From: Massilia atriviolacea
GTDB taxonomy: Bacteria; Pseudomonadota; Gammaproteobacteria; Burkholderiales; Burkholderiaceae_D
Assembly (NCBI RefSeq): GCF_003953935.1
Contig: NZ_RXLQ01000005.1
Coordinates: 178,625 to 242,624 of the forward strand
Direction: 5' to 3'
DNA length: 64,000 nt
In this document: in pieces, positions 1 through 7,607 of the stretch
How the letters are laid out: every line of letters starts with the position of its first letter
How positions within the stretch are numbered: position 1 is the stretch's first letter
Program-made: the position numbers and the translations under genes
Notes under the pieces: generated by a model
Database searches by the model: none
Seen by the model: the letters and a program-made list of their open reading frames with translations, nothing else
What the model was told of the DNA's origin: nothing

Positions 1-62
1 AAGTGGACAATTGATGGGGCCGTGTCCGAATGTCAGACCTGGCACCGCAGTGGACATTTTTA
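1..62. mobile_element. Possible end of an IS21-like insertion sequence
   Basis: Two near-identical copies of AGTGGACAATT / AGTGGACATTT occur about 49 bases apart, with a GTGTCC element in opposite orientation between them. Repeated GTGGACA-type elements are typical of the multi-copy terminal repeats of IS21-family elements downstream of istB. No transposase gene is visible because the window starts here. The call rests only on these short repeats and could be wrong. Confidence 0.35.
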
Positions 63-115
63 TAAATCTATTTTCGTGTGGCAGCGTACGGTGCCGTTCG
101 GCGGGCAGGAGTGTA

Positions 116-133
116 ATGGCGGCTGATCAATGA
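116..133 (+). other. Five-codon mini-ORF coupled to the UvrA-like start
   Basis: The best Shine-Dalgarno-like stretch near the UvrA-like gene (GCAGGAG, about 105-111) is spaced for an ATG at 116. That frame encodes only MAADQ and ends in a TGA (131-133) overlapping the ATG ATG pair at 130-135. It may be a translational coupling leader, or simply a sign that the true start lies further in at the ATG at 148. Confidence 0.3.
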
Positions 134-2697
134 TGGGCAGCTTTTCCATGCGTAAGAAGAACCACGACGTTCCCGCCATCGCCCCGCTGGCCCGGCCCGG
201 CTTCGTCCAGGTGCGCGGCGCGCGCGAGCATAACCTGAAGAACGTCGATGTCGACATCCCGCGCGATGCGCTGGTGGTGTTTACCGGCGTTTCCGGCTCC
301 GGCAAGTCTTCGCTCGCTTTCGGCACCCTGTACGCCGAGGCCCAGCGCCGCTATCTCGAATCGGTCTCGCCCTACGCGCGCCGCCTGTTTCACCAGATGC
401 CGGTGCCCGAGGTCGACGATATCGATGGCCTGCCGCCCGCCGTCGCCCTGCAGCAGCAGCGCGGTTCGCCCACCACCCGGTCGTCGGTCGGCAGCGTCAG
501 CACCTTGTCCAATTCGCTGCGCATGCTGTATTCGCGCGCCGGCGATTATCCGGCGCGCCAGCCGCTCCTGTACGCCGAGGCGTTTTCGCCGAATACGCCG
601 GAAGGCGCCTGCACCGAGTGCCATGGCCTGGGCCGCGTGTACCAGGTCACCGAGCAGTCGATGGTGCCGGACGATAGCCTGACCATCCGCGAACGCGCCG
701 TCGCCGCCTGGCCCACCGCCTGGCACGGCCAGAACCTGCGCGATATCCTCGTCACGCTCGGCCACGACGTCGACACCCCCTGGCGCGACCTGCCGAAAAA
801 GGTGCGCAACTGGATCCTGTTCACCGACGAGACGCCCACGGTCCCGGTCTACGCGGGATTGACGCCGGACGAAGTGCGCGCTGCGCTCAAGCGCAAGGAA
901 ACGCCAAGCTACCAGGGCACCTTCACCGGCGCGCGCCGCTATGTGCTGCAAACCTTCGCCAGCACCGAAAGCGCGTCGATGAAAAAGCGCGTGGCGCGCT
1001 ACATGATCAGCGCCGAATGTCCGCTGTGCCGGGGCAAGCGCCTGCGCCAGGAGTCGCTGTCGGTGACCTTCGGCGGCATGGACATCGCCGACATCTCGCG
1101 CCTGCCGCTCGAACGCCTGTCGGCGCTGCTGCGGCCCTTCGCCGACGGCAGCGCGCCGCGCAATGCCAGGGCGGCGTCCGCGCATCCCGAAAAAACCATC
1201 GTCACGCGCCGCATCGCCGAAGACCTGGTGGCGCGCCTCGACGTGCTGCTGGCGCTGGGCCTGGGCTATCTGTCGCTCGAGCGCAGCACGCCCACCCTGT
1301 CGCCGGGCGAATTGCAGCGCCTGCGCCTGGCGACCCAGGTGCGCTCCAACCTGTTCGGCGTGGTGTATGTGCTCGATGAGCCGTCCGCCGGCCTGCATCC
1401 GGCCGATACCGAAGCCTTGCTGGCGGCGCTGGCGCAGCTCAAGGCGGCCGGCAACTCGCTGTTCGTGGTCGAACATGCGCTCGACGTGATCCGCCACGCC
1501 GACTGGATCGTCGATGTCGGCCCGGAAGCGGGCGAGCAGGGCGGCCAGCTTCTGTACAGCGGCCCGCCCGACGGCTTGCGCCAGGTCGACGCGTCCCATA
1601 CGCGCCGCTATCTGTTCGCGACCGAGCCGCCGGTGCCGCGCACCCCGCGCGCGCCGTCGGCCTGGCTGCGCCTCGAAGGCGTGACCCGGAATAATCTCGA
1701 GAACCTCGACATCGACCTCCCGCTCGGTGTGCTGGCCAGCGTGACCGGCGTATCCGGCTCGGGAAAATCGAGCCTGGTCAGCCAGGTGCTGGTGGAGCTG
1801 GTGGGAACGGCGCTAGGCCAGCCGCTGGCGGCGCAGGCGGAAGAGGGCGAGGAGCCGGAACACGAAGACGTGATTCCGACCGAAGGACGGATCGCCTCCG
1901 GCATGGAGCATATCAAGCGCCTGGTGCGGGTCGACCAGAAGCCGATCGGGCGCACGCCGCGGTCGAACCTGGCCACCTATACCGGCCTGTTCGACCATGT
2001 GCGCAAGCTGTTCGCGGCCACCAGAACGGCACGCGCGCGGCGCTACGACGCGGGGCGCTTTTCGTTCAACGTGGCCAAGGGCCGCTGCGCGCATTGCGAG
2101 GGCGAGGGCCAGGTGATGGTCGAGTTGCTGTTCCTGCCCAGCGTGTACGCGCCATGCCCGACCTGCAACGGCGCCCGCTACAACGCCAAGACGCTGGAAG
2201 TGACCTGGAACGACAAAAACATCGCCGAGGTGCTGGGGATGACGGTCGATGCGGCTGCCGCGTTCTTCGCGCAGGAAGCGCCGGTCGCCCGGTCGCTGGA
2301 AGTGCTGCGCGACGTCGGCCTGGGTTACCTGCGCCTCGGCCAGCCGGCCACCGAGCTGTCGGGCGGGGAGGCGCAGCGCATCAAGCTGGCCACCGAGCTG
2401 CAACGCGCCACGCGGGGCAATATGCTGTACATCCTCGATGAACCCACGACCGGCCTGCATCCGTCCGACGTGGACAAGCTGCTGGTGCAGCTCGAACGCC
2501 TGGTCGACGCCGGCAACAGCGTGATCGCGGTCGAACACAATATGCGGGTGGTCGCGGCGAGCGACTGGGTAATCGATATCGGACCGGGTGCGGGGGACGC
2601 GGGGGGCAAGGTGGTGGCGTCAGGACCGCCGGCCGTGGTGGCGGGCGAAAGACGCAGCCGCACCGCAGCCTATCTGGCCAACTTCATGAAGGCGTGA
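130..2697 (+). CDS. UvrA-like ABC ATPase, short class-II (UvrA2-type) paralogue
   Basis: This encodes an 855-residue UvrA-family protein with two ABC ATPase halves. Walker A motifs are GVSGSGKS near residues 53-60 and again near residue 540. CxxC zinc-binding pairs are visible (CPLC around residue 300; CAHC and CPTC around 655-680). Signature motifs are [11 protein letters not shown] in the first half, with Pro replacing the usual Gly, and [11 protein letters not shown] in the second. It is clearly shorter than canonical UvrA (about 940 residues), as expected of class-II UvrA2 proteins that lack most of the UvrB-binding domain. Such proteins are linked to DNA-damage or drug tolerance rather than core excision repair; that role is inferred from the family. 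The start could be 130, 133 or 148, since none has a clear ribosome site of its own. Confidence 0.88.
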   Translation: MMGSFSMRKKNHDVPAIAPLARPGFVQVRGAREHNLKNVDVDIPRDALVVFTGVSGSGKSSLAFGTLYAEAQRRYLESVSPYARRLFHQMPVPEVDDIDGLPPAVALQQQRGSPTTRSSVGSVSTLSNSLRMLYSRAGDYPARQPLLYAEAFSPNTPEGACTECHGLGRVYQVTEQSMVPDDSLTIRERAVAAWPTAWHGQNLRDILVTLGHDVDTPWRDLPKKVRNWILFTDETPTVPVYAGLTPDEVRAALKRKETPSYQGTFTGARRYVLQTFASTESASMKKRVARYMISAECPLCRGKRLRQESLSVTFGGMDIADISRLPLERLSALLRPFADGSAPRNARAASAHPEKTIVTRRIAEDLVARLDVLLALGLGYLSLERSTPTLSPGELQRLRLATQVRSNLFGVVYVLDEPSAGLHPADTEALLAALAQLKAAGNSLFVVEHALDVIRHADWIVDVGPEAGEQGGQLLYSGPPDGLRQVDASHTRRYLFATEPPVPRTPRAPSAWLRLEGVTRNNLENLDIDLPLGVLASVTGVSGSGKSSLVSQVLVELVGTALGQPLAAQAEEGEEPEHEDVIPTEGRIASGMEHIKRLVRVDQKPIGRTPRSNLATYTGLFDHVRKLFAATRTARARRYDAGRFSFNVAKGRCAHCEGEGQVMVELLFLPSVYAPCPTCNGARYNAKTLEVTWNDKNIAEVLGMTVDAAAAFFAQEAPVARSLEVLRDVGLGYLRLGQPATELSGGEAQRIKLATELQRATRGNMLYILDEPTTGLHPSDVDKLLVQLERLVDAGNSVIAVEHNMRVVAASDWVIDIGPGAGDAGGKVVASGPPAVVAGERRSRTAAYLANFMKA

Positions 2698-2819
2698 GGC
2701 GTGAGGCGCAGGACGGCCGCGCGCTCGGCGCGACTGCAACGACGGCGCGGCAAACGCCCGGCTTGCGGCGCGTCGCCATGATGGCGATGTGCCGCCGGAA
2801 CCGGCCAGGCCTGGCGCGC

Positions 2820-2840
2820 AAAAAAACGAGCATGCGCTCG
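2820..2840 (-). terminator. Rho-independent terminator of the 40-residue gene
   Basis: On the minus strand a CGAGC/GCTCG stem with a four-base loop is followed directly by seven T residues. It begins only four bases after the stop codon of the small minus-strand gene at 2845-2967. Confidence 0.7.
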
Positions 2841-2844
2841 CTTC

Positions 2845-2967
2845 TTAATGGAAGAACAGCGCCGTGGCGTAGTCGTTCAGGACGTCCGTGGAGCACAGCA
2901 GATACGTGGCCGCGCTAACGAGGCCTACGTGCAGGGCAGCCCAGGTCAGTGGAAAAAAGCGCATCAT
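2845..2967 (-). CDS. Small hydrophobic protein, 40 residues, unknown function
   Basis: A short gene supported by three independent signals: a strong Shine-Dalgarno site (GGAGG, six bases before ATG ATG), an uninterrupted 40-codon frame, and an intrinsic terminator immediately after the stop. The product begins MMRFFPLTWAALHVGL and is hydrophobic through the middle (Leu, Val, Ala, Tyr), consistent with one membrane span or a weak signal peptide, and it ends in ALFFH. It contains one Cys and few charged residues. I do not recognise the family. It is divergent from recQ, and the shared upstream region (2968-3180) holds a tandem repeat, a palindrome and a cluster of GTAGGAC-type elements, so it may be under specific control. 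Confidence 0.65.
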   Translation of the reverse strand: MMRFFPLTWAALHVGLVSAATYLLCSTDVLNDYATALFFH

Positions 2968-2990
2968 GATGTCCTCCGGTCGTACGTTAA

Positions 2991-3020
2991 TGAGATTGCT
3001 GCTGGTGAGATTGCTGCTGG
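2991..3020. repeat. Perfect 15-bp tandem duplication
   Basis: The unit TGAGATTGCTGCTGG occurs twice in direct succession (2991-3005 and 3006-3020), just upstream of the 40-residue gene's ribosome site and within the divergent region shared with recQ. Confidence 0.85.
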
Positions 3021-3046
3021 TATGTGATCATCTTAGTCAGAGTTCT

Positions 3047-3146
3047 CGATAGTAACTATCGGCAAAACGTCCGACAAAATGTAGGACGTTGGCTCGCGAC
3101 CCCGGCTGTTGTCTTCCTCCTACGAAAAATGTAGGCGGCGTCCTAT
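3047..3146. promoter_or_regulatory. Cluster of inverted repeats with GTAGGAC/GTCCTAC elements
   Basis: The recQ upstream region holds a palindrome CGATAG-TAA-CTATCG (3047-3061). It is followed by GTCCGAC (3069), GTAGGAC (3081), TCCTAC (3118), GTAGGCG (3131) and GTCCTAT (3140). Pairs form inverted repeats, for example CCTAC-N7-GTAGG at 3119-3135. The same heptad-like element is clustered upstream of the FNR-like gene (13100-13152). Arrays of inverted heptads are the usual form of sites for NarL/FixJ-family regulators such as BvgA. No bound protein is proven. Confidence 0.45.
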
Positions 3147-3180
3147 GGTGCACCGTTTGTGTGCGTCTTAAAGTTGTGAC

Positions 3181-4881
3181 ATGACTACTCACAACCGACA
3201 ACTCCTCCACAACGGCGCCCGCGCCGCCCGCCGCCACACCATCAAGAAGCTGCTGCGCTCGATTTTCGGCGTGGAGAGCTTGCGCGATGGCCAGCAACAG
3301 GTGATTGACAGCGTCCTCGACGGCAAGGACACGCTGGCGATCATGCCTACCGGCAGCGGCAAATCGCTGTGCTACCAGATTCCTGCGCGCATCCTGGAAG
3401 GCACCACCATCGTGGTGTCGCCGCTGATCTCGCTGATGAAAGACCAGCTCGAAAAGCTCGACGCCCTCGGCGTGCGCGCCGTGCAGGTCAACAGCAGCCT
3501 GACGCGCGAGGAGGAGGACGCGGCCATGGAAGGTATCCGCAGCGGCTTTCACGAAATCGTCTTCTGCACGCCCGAGCGCTTGTCGACGCCCACCTTCCTC
3601 GACACGCTCAAGGAGATCAGGATCGCTCTGGTGGTGATCGACGAAGCCCATTGCATCTCGCAGTGGGGTCACGATTTCCGCCCGGCCTACCTGGAGATGG
3701 CCGCCGCCATCGACGCCCTGAAGCGCCCGCCGGTGCTGGCCCTGACCGCCACCGCCACCGACGATGTGATGGCCGACATCGCCCGCCAGCTCGGCCGCGC
3801 GCGCATGAACGTCGTCAATACCGGCATCTATCGCCCCAACCTGCACTACCGCGTGGCCCAGGTCACCAACAACAACGAACGCTACGCGCGCGCGCTGGAA
3901 TACGTGCAGGCGTCCGAGGGCGTGGGCATCGTCTACGCCGCCACCGTCAAGGCGGCCGAAGAGATGCTGGAGATCCTGGTGAACGCGGGCCAAAGCGCCA
4001 CGCTCTATCACGGCAAGCTGCCCGCCGCCGAACGCAAGCGCAACCAGGACGACTTCATGTCCGGCGAGAAGCGCGTGATGGTCGCCACCAATGCCTTCGG
4101 CATGGGCATCGACAAGCCGGACACCCGTTTCGTCCTGCACCTGCAACTGCCCGCCAACCTCGAAGCCTACTACCAGGAGTCCGGCCGCGCCGGGCGCGAT
4201 GGGCTGGACGCCGAATGCACGTTGCTGTACTTCCAGGACGACAAACGCCTGCAGCAGTTCTTCCTCGTGAAGCACTACCCGAGCGCGAACGACCTGAAAG
4301 CGGTCTACGACGCGGTATGCGCCATGGCCGATGAAGAGAAGGTCGTGTTCGACCGCATCGACGAGCAATTGCAGGAGCTGGCCTCGGGCAAGCTGAAAAT
4401 CTGCCTCAAGCTGCTCAAGGACGGCAAGCTGCTGCGCCAGAACCGCAAGCTCGAATACGTGGTCACTTCCAGGGAGCCCGGCGCCGGCCTGTTCGAAGAG
4501 CTTTCCGCCATCTACGCGCGCAAGCAGGAACGCGACCGCGAATCGCTGGAGCAGATGGTATCGTACGCGGTGAGCGGCTTTTGCCGCTGGAAGGTGCTGC
4601 TCGATTACTTCAAGGATGAAGTCGAGGGCTTCGACAAGTGCTGCCGCTGCGATAACTGCCTCAATCCCCCGGCCGTGGCCGAAATCGAAATCCGCGACGA
4701 CGAATTCGAACGCGACCTCGAGCCGGCGGCGGCCGCGCCGCGCTTCGAAGCGGGCGCCCAGGTGCGCGTGCCGAAGTTCGACCTCGGCACCGTGGTGTCG
4801 ATGGCGGGCGACCAGGTCACCATCGCTTTCCCGGAACACGGCGAAAAGACCTTCCTCGCCGATTACGTCGACGCAGTCTAG
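3181..4881 (+). CDS. recQ: RecQ-family ATP-dependent DNA helicase with Tudor-like C-terminus
   Basis: A 566-residue superfamily-2 3'-5' DNA helicase. Walker A is PTGSGKS (residues 56-62) and Walker B DEAH lies near 154-157 within the RecQ signature DEAHCISQWGHDFRP. The helicase C lobe carries the ESGRAGRDG arginine-finger motif, and a RecQ zinc-binding CxxC pair (CCRCDNC) lies near residue 487. The HRDC domain of E. coli RecQ is absent. In its place the last ~45 residues (VRVPKFDLGTVVSMAGDQV onward) resemble the Tudor-like tail of UvrD/PcrA helicases. It lies ten bases upstream of the ligase-associated exonuclease gene, so it probably heads that repair operon. Confidence 0.9.
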   Translation: MTTHNRQLLHNGARAARRHTIKKLLRSIFGVESLRDGQQQVIDSVLDGKDTLAIMPTGSGKSLCYQIPARILEGTTIVVSPLISLMKDQLEKLDALGVRAVQVNSSLTREEEDAAMEGIRSGFHEIVFCTPERLSTPTFLDTLKEIRIALVVIDEAHCISQWGHDFRPAYLEMAAAIDALKRPPVLALTATATDDVMADIARQLGRARMNVVNTGIYRPNLHYRVAQVTNNNERYARALEYVQASEGVGIVYAATVKAAEEMLEILVNAGQSATLYHGKLPAAERKRNQDDFMSGEKRVMVATNAFGMGIDKPDTRFVLHLQLPANLEAYYQESGRAGRDGLDAECTLLYFQDDKRLQQFFLVKHYPSANDLKAVYDAVCAMADEEKVVFDRIDEQLQELASGKLKICLKLLKDGKLLRQNRKLEYVVTSREPGAGLFEELSAIYARKQERDRESLEQMVSYAVSGFCRWKVLLDYFKDEVEGFDKCCRCDNCLNPPAVAEIEIRDDEFERDLEPAAAAPRFEAGAQVRVPKFDLGTVVSMAGDQVTIAFPEHGEKTFLADYVDAV

Positions 4882-4891
4882 GAGAGTACGC

Positions 4892-5941
4892 ATGTCGGAT
4901 ATGGTAGTGGTGCGCAAGGAGGGACTGTTCTGCGTTCCCGGGCAGTTCTACATCGACCCGTGGCGGCCGGTGGACCGCGCCGTGATCACCCACGCGCACG
5001 GCGACCACGCGCGGGTCGGCCACGGCCACTACCTGTCGGCCGCCAGCGGCGTGAACGTGCTGCGCTCGCGCCTGGGCGACATTCACATCGACGGCCTCGA
5101 ATACGGCGAACGCATCGTGCACAACGGCGTGACGGTGTCGCTGCATCCTGCCGGCCACGTATTGGGCTCGGCCCAGGTGCGCATGGAGCACCGCGGCGAG
5201 GTGTGGGTGGCCTCGGGCGACTACAAGGTCGAACCGGACCGCACCTGCGCGCCGTTCGAGCCGGTGCGCTGCGACACCTTCATCACCGAATCGACCTTCG
5301 GCCTGCCGATCTACCGCTGGCAACCGGAGCAGGACATCTTCGACGACATCAACGCCTGGTGGCGCAAGAACGCCGACGAGGGCCGTGCCAGCGTGGTGTT
5401 CGCCTACTCCTTCGGCAAGGCCCAGCGCATCCTGTCGGGCCTCGATCCGTCGATCGGCACCATCATCTGCCATGGCGCGGCCGAACCGATCAACCGCGTC
5501 TACCGCGAAGGCGGCGTGGCGCTGCCGCCCACCGTGCTGGTGACGCAGGTCGAGAAGGCCGCCATCCGGCGTTCGATCGTGATCGCGCCGCCGTCGGCGG
5601 GCAATTCGACCTGGATGAAGCGCTTCGGCGACTACAGCGATTCCTTCGCCAGCGGCTGGATGCAGCTGCGCGGCGCACGGCGCCGGCGCGGCGTGGACCG
5701 CGGCTTCGTCCTGTCCGACCATGCCGACTGGCCGGGCCTGATGACGGCCATCCGCGCCACCGAAGCGCCGCGCGTGATCGTCACCCACGGCTCGATTCCG
5801 ATCATGGTGCGCTGGCTGCGCCAGGTGGGGCTGGACGCTTCCGGCTTCGATACCGAATACGGCGACGAGGACGAAGCCGACAGCGCGCCGCCGGCGGCCG
5901 AGCCGGCGCCCGAGGACAGGCCCGAGGTGGCGAATGCGTGA
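4892..5941 (+). CDS. Ligase-associated DNA-damage-response exonuclease (metallo-beta-lactamase fold)
   Basis: A 349-residue protein of the beta-CASP-like metallo-beta-lactamase group related to mRNA 3'-processing and SNM1-type nucleases. The zinc motif HAHGDH is at residues 34-39, with further conserved histidines in HPAGHVLGSAQV (about 87-98) and in LSDHADWPG. It belongs to the four-gene ligase-associated set known from pseudomonads and beta-proteobacteria, where it is expected to process DNA ends. The start is supported by a GGAGAG ribosome site (4881-4886) ten bases after the recQ stop. The 3' end overlaps the ligase start by eight bases, implying translational coupling. Confidence 0.88.
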   Translation: MSDMVVVRKEGLFCVPGQFYIDPWRPVDRAVITHAHGDHARVGHGHYLSAASGVNVLRSRLGDIHIDGLEYGERIVHNGVTVSLHPAGHVLGSAQVRMEHRGEVWVASGDYKVEPDRTCAPFEPVRCDTFITESTFGLPIYRWQPEQDIFDDINAWWRKNADEGRASVVFAYSFGKAQRILSGLDPSIGTIICHGAAEPINRVYREGGVALPPTVLVTQVEKAAIRRSIVIAPPSAGNSTWMKRFGDYSDSFASGWMQLRGARRRRGVDRGFVLSDHADWPGLMTAIRATEAPRVIVTHGSIPIMVRWLRQVGLDASGFDTEYGDEDEADSAPPAAEPAPEDRPEVANA

Positions 5942-7565
5942 GTTTGCCCGCCTGTACACGGAGCTCGACGAAACCACCGCCACCAACCGCAAACTCGAAG
6001 CGCTGCAAGCCTACTTCGGCAGCGCCGCGCCGGACAATGCCGCCTGGGCAGTCTACTTCCTGGCCGGCGGCAAACCGCGCCAGGCGGTGCCGACCAAGCT
6101 GCTGCGCCAGTACGCCATCGAGTACGCGCAGCTCGACGAATGGCTGTTCGACGAGTCGTACAACGCGGTCGGCGACCTGGCCGAAACCATCGCCCACATC
6201 CTGCCGCCGCCGGAACGGCAAAGCGACGTCGGCCTGGCCGAGTGGATGCAGGAGCGCATCGGTCCCTTGCGCGGCGCCGATCCGGCCGCCATCCGCAGCG
6301 CCCTGTTCGGGTTCTGGAACGAACTCGATTGGCGCGAACGCTTCTTGCTGACCAAATTGATCGGTGGCGGTTTCCGGGTCGGCGTGTCGAAACTGCTGGT
6401 CACGCGCGCGCTGTCGTCGCTGTCGGCGGTCGACAGCAAGCTGATTGCGCAGCGCCTGATGGGCTGGACCGACGGCAGCGTGCGGCCCACCGCCGCCGGC
6501 TTCCTGCAACTGATCGCCGCGCAGTCGGACGAGGAACACAAGCTGCGCGGCGGCCATCCCTATCCCTTCTTCCTGGCGCACCAGTTGCAGGGCGAGCCGG
6601 AAGGGCTGGGCGAAGTGGGCGACTGGCAGGTCGAGTGGAAATACGACGGCATCCGCGCGCAGCTGGTGCGGCGCGGCGCGCAGAACTACCTGTGGTCGCG
6701 CGGCGAAGACCTGATCACCGAGCGCTTTCCCGAACTGGCGGCGCTGCAGCTGCCGGAGGGCACGGTGGTCGATGGCGAAGTGCTGATCTGGACCGAGGAA
6801 GATACGCCGGCCGCCTTTGCGGACCTGCAAAAACGCATCGGCCGCAAGACCTTGTCGAGCAAGCTGCTGGCCGAACTGCCGGCGGTGCTGGTGGCCTACG
6901 ACCTGCTGGAAGAGAATGGCGTGGACCTGCGCGCGCTGCCGCAGCACGAACGGCGCGCCCTGCTGGAGGCGCTGGTGCGCCAGACGGACAAACCCCAACT
7001 CAGGTTGTCGCCGCTGATCGAGGCCGCCAGCTGGCACGAACTGGCCGCCATGCGCACCGAATCGCGTGCGCGCGGCGTCGAGGGCATGATGGTCAAGGCG
7101 CGCGACGCCCAGTACGGCGTGGGCCGCACCAAGAACGTGGGCACCTGGTGGAAGTGGAAGGTCGACCCGTACACCATCGACGCGGTGCTGATCTATGCCC
7201 AGGCGGGCCACGGCCGGCGCGCCTCGCTTTACACCGACTACACCTTCGCGGTGTGGGACGGCGAGGGCGAGGAGCGCAAGCTGGTGCCCTTCGCCAAAGC
7301 CTATTCCGGCCTGACCGATGCCGAAATCACGGTGGTCGACAACGCCATCCGCAAGACCACCATCGAAAAATTCGGCCCGGTGCGTTCGGTGCGGCCGACC
7401 ATGGTGTTCGAGATCGGCTTCGAAGGCATTGCGCTGTCGACCCGCCACAAGGCCGGCATCGCGGTGCGCTTTCCGCGCATCCTGCGCAAGCGCGACGACA
7501 AGGCCATCGGCGACGCCGATACGCTCGATACCCTCAAGGGCCTGCTGGCCGTCGCCGGCACATGA
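5934..7565 (+). CDS. ATP-dependent DNA ligase (ligase-associated repair cluster)
   Basis: A 543-residue bacterial ATP-dependent DNA ligase. An N-terminal DNA-binding domain (about 1-210) precedes the nucleotidyltransferase domain with motif I EWKYDGIRAQ, where Lys236 is the predicted AMP acceptor. Later conserved parts include DGEVLIW (motif III) and EGMMVKARDAQYG (motif IV). An OB-fold domain follows, with WWKWKVDPYTIDAVLIYAQ (motif V) at its start. It lacks LigD-type polymerase or nuclease domains. Its partners in the same operon are an exonuclease, a DEXH helicase and a phosphoesterase, suggesting a NAD-ligase-independent repair pathway. It starts inside the exonuclease gene. Confidence 0.92.
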   Translation: MREFARLYTELDETTATNRKLEALQAYFGSAAPDNAAWAVYFLAGGKPRQAVPTKLLRQYAIEYAQLDEWLFDESYNAVGDLAETIAHILPPPERQSDVGLAEWMQERIGPLRGADPAAIRSALFGFWNELDWRERFLLTKLIGGGFRVGVSKLLVTRALSSLSAVDSKLIAQRLMGWTDGSVRPTAAGFLQLIAAQSDEEHKLRGGHPYPFFLAHQLQGEPEGLGEVGDWQVEWKYDGIRAQLVRRGAQNYLWSRGEDLITERFPELAALQLPEGTVVDGEVLIWTEEDTPAAFADLQKRIGRKTLSSKLLAELPAVLVAYDLLEENGVDLRALPQHERRALLEALVRQTDKPQLRLSPLIEAASWHELAAMRTESRARGVEGMMVKARDAQYGVGRTKNVGTWWKWKVDPYTIDAVLIYAQAGHGRRASLYTDYTFAVWDGEGEERKLVPFAKAYSGLTDAEITVVDNAIRKTTIEKFGPVRSVRPTMVFEIGFEGIALSTRHKAGIAVRFPRILRKRDDKAIGDADTLDTLKGLLAVAGT

Positions 7566-7607
7566 GCGTGAACCGATGAGCATGAACCGATGAGCATGAA
7601 CCGATGA
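7562..7607 (+). repeat. 14-bp tandem repeat forming a chain of coupled mini-ORFs
   Basis: Between ligase and helicase a 14-base unit (ATGAGCATGAACCG, first copy with one substitution) is repeated three times and ends at the helicase ATG (7604). Each unit starts with ATG, encodes MS(V/M)NR, and ends in a TGA that overlaps the next ATG as ATGA: mini-ORFs 7562-7579, 7576-7593 and 7590-7607. The ligase stop (7563-7565) likewise overlaps the first ATG. Ribosomes could therefore be handed from ligase to helicase by serial reinitiation. Confidence 0.8.

Noticed and set aside
127-1599. 490-residue minus-strand open frame opposite the UvrA-like gene
   Set aside because: It is a shadow frame: high-GC codon bias on the plus strand leaves the antisense frame open, and it has no recognisable domain. 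The same applies to the other very long antisense frames opposite recQ, the helicase, fimV and the Yeh-type genes.
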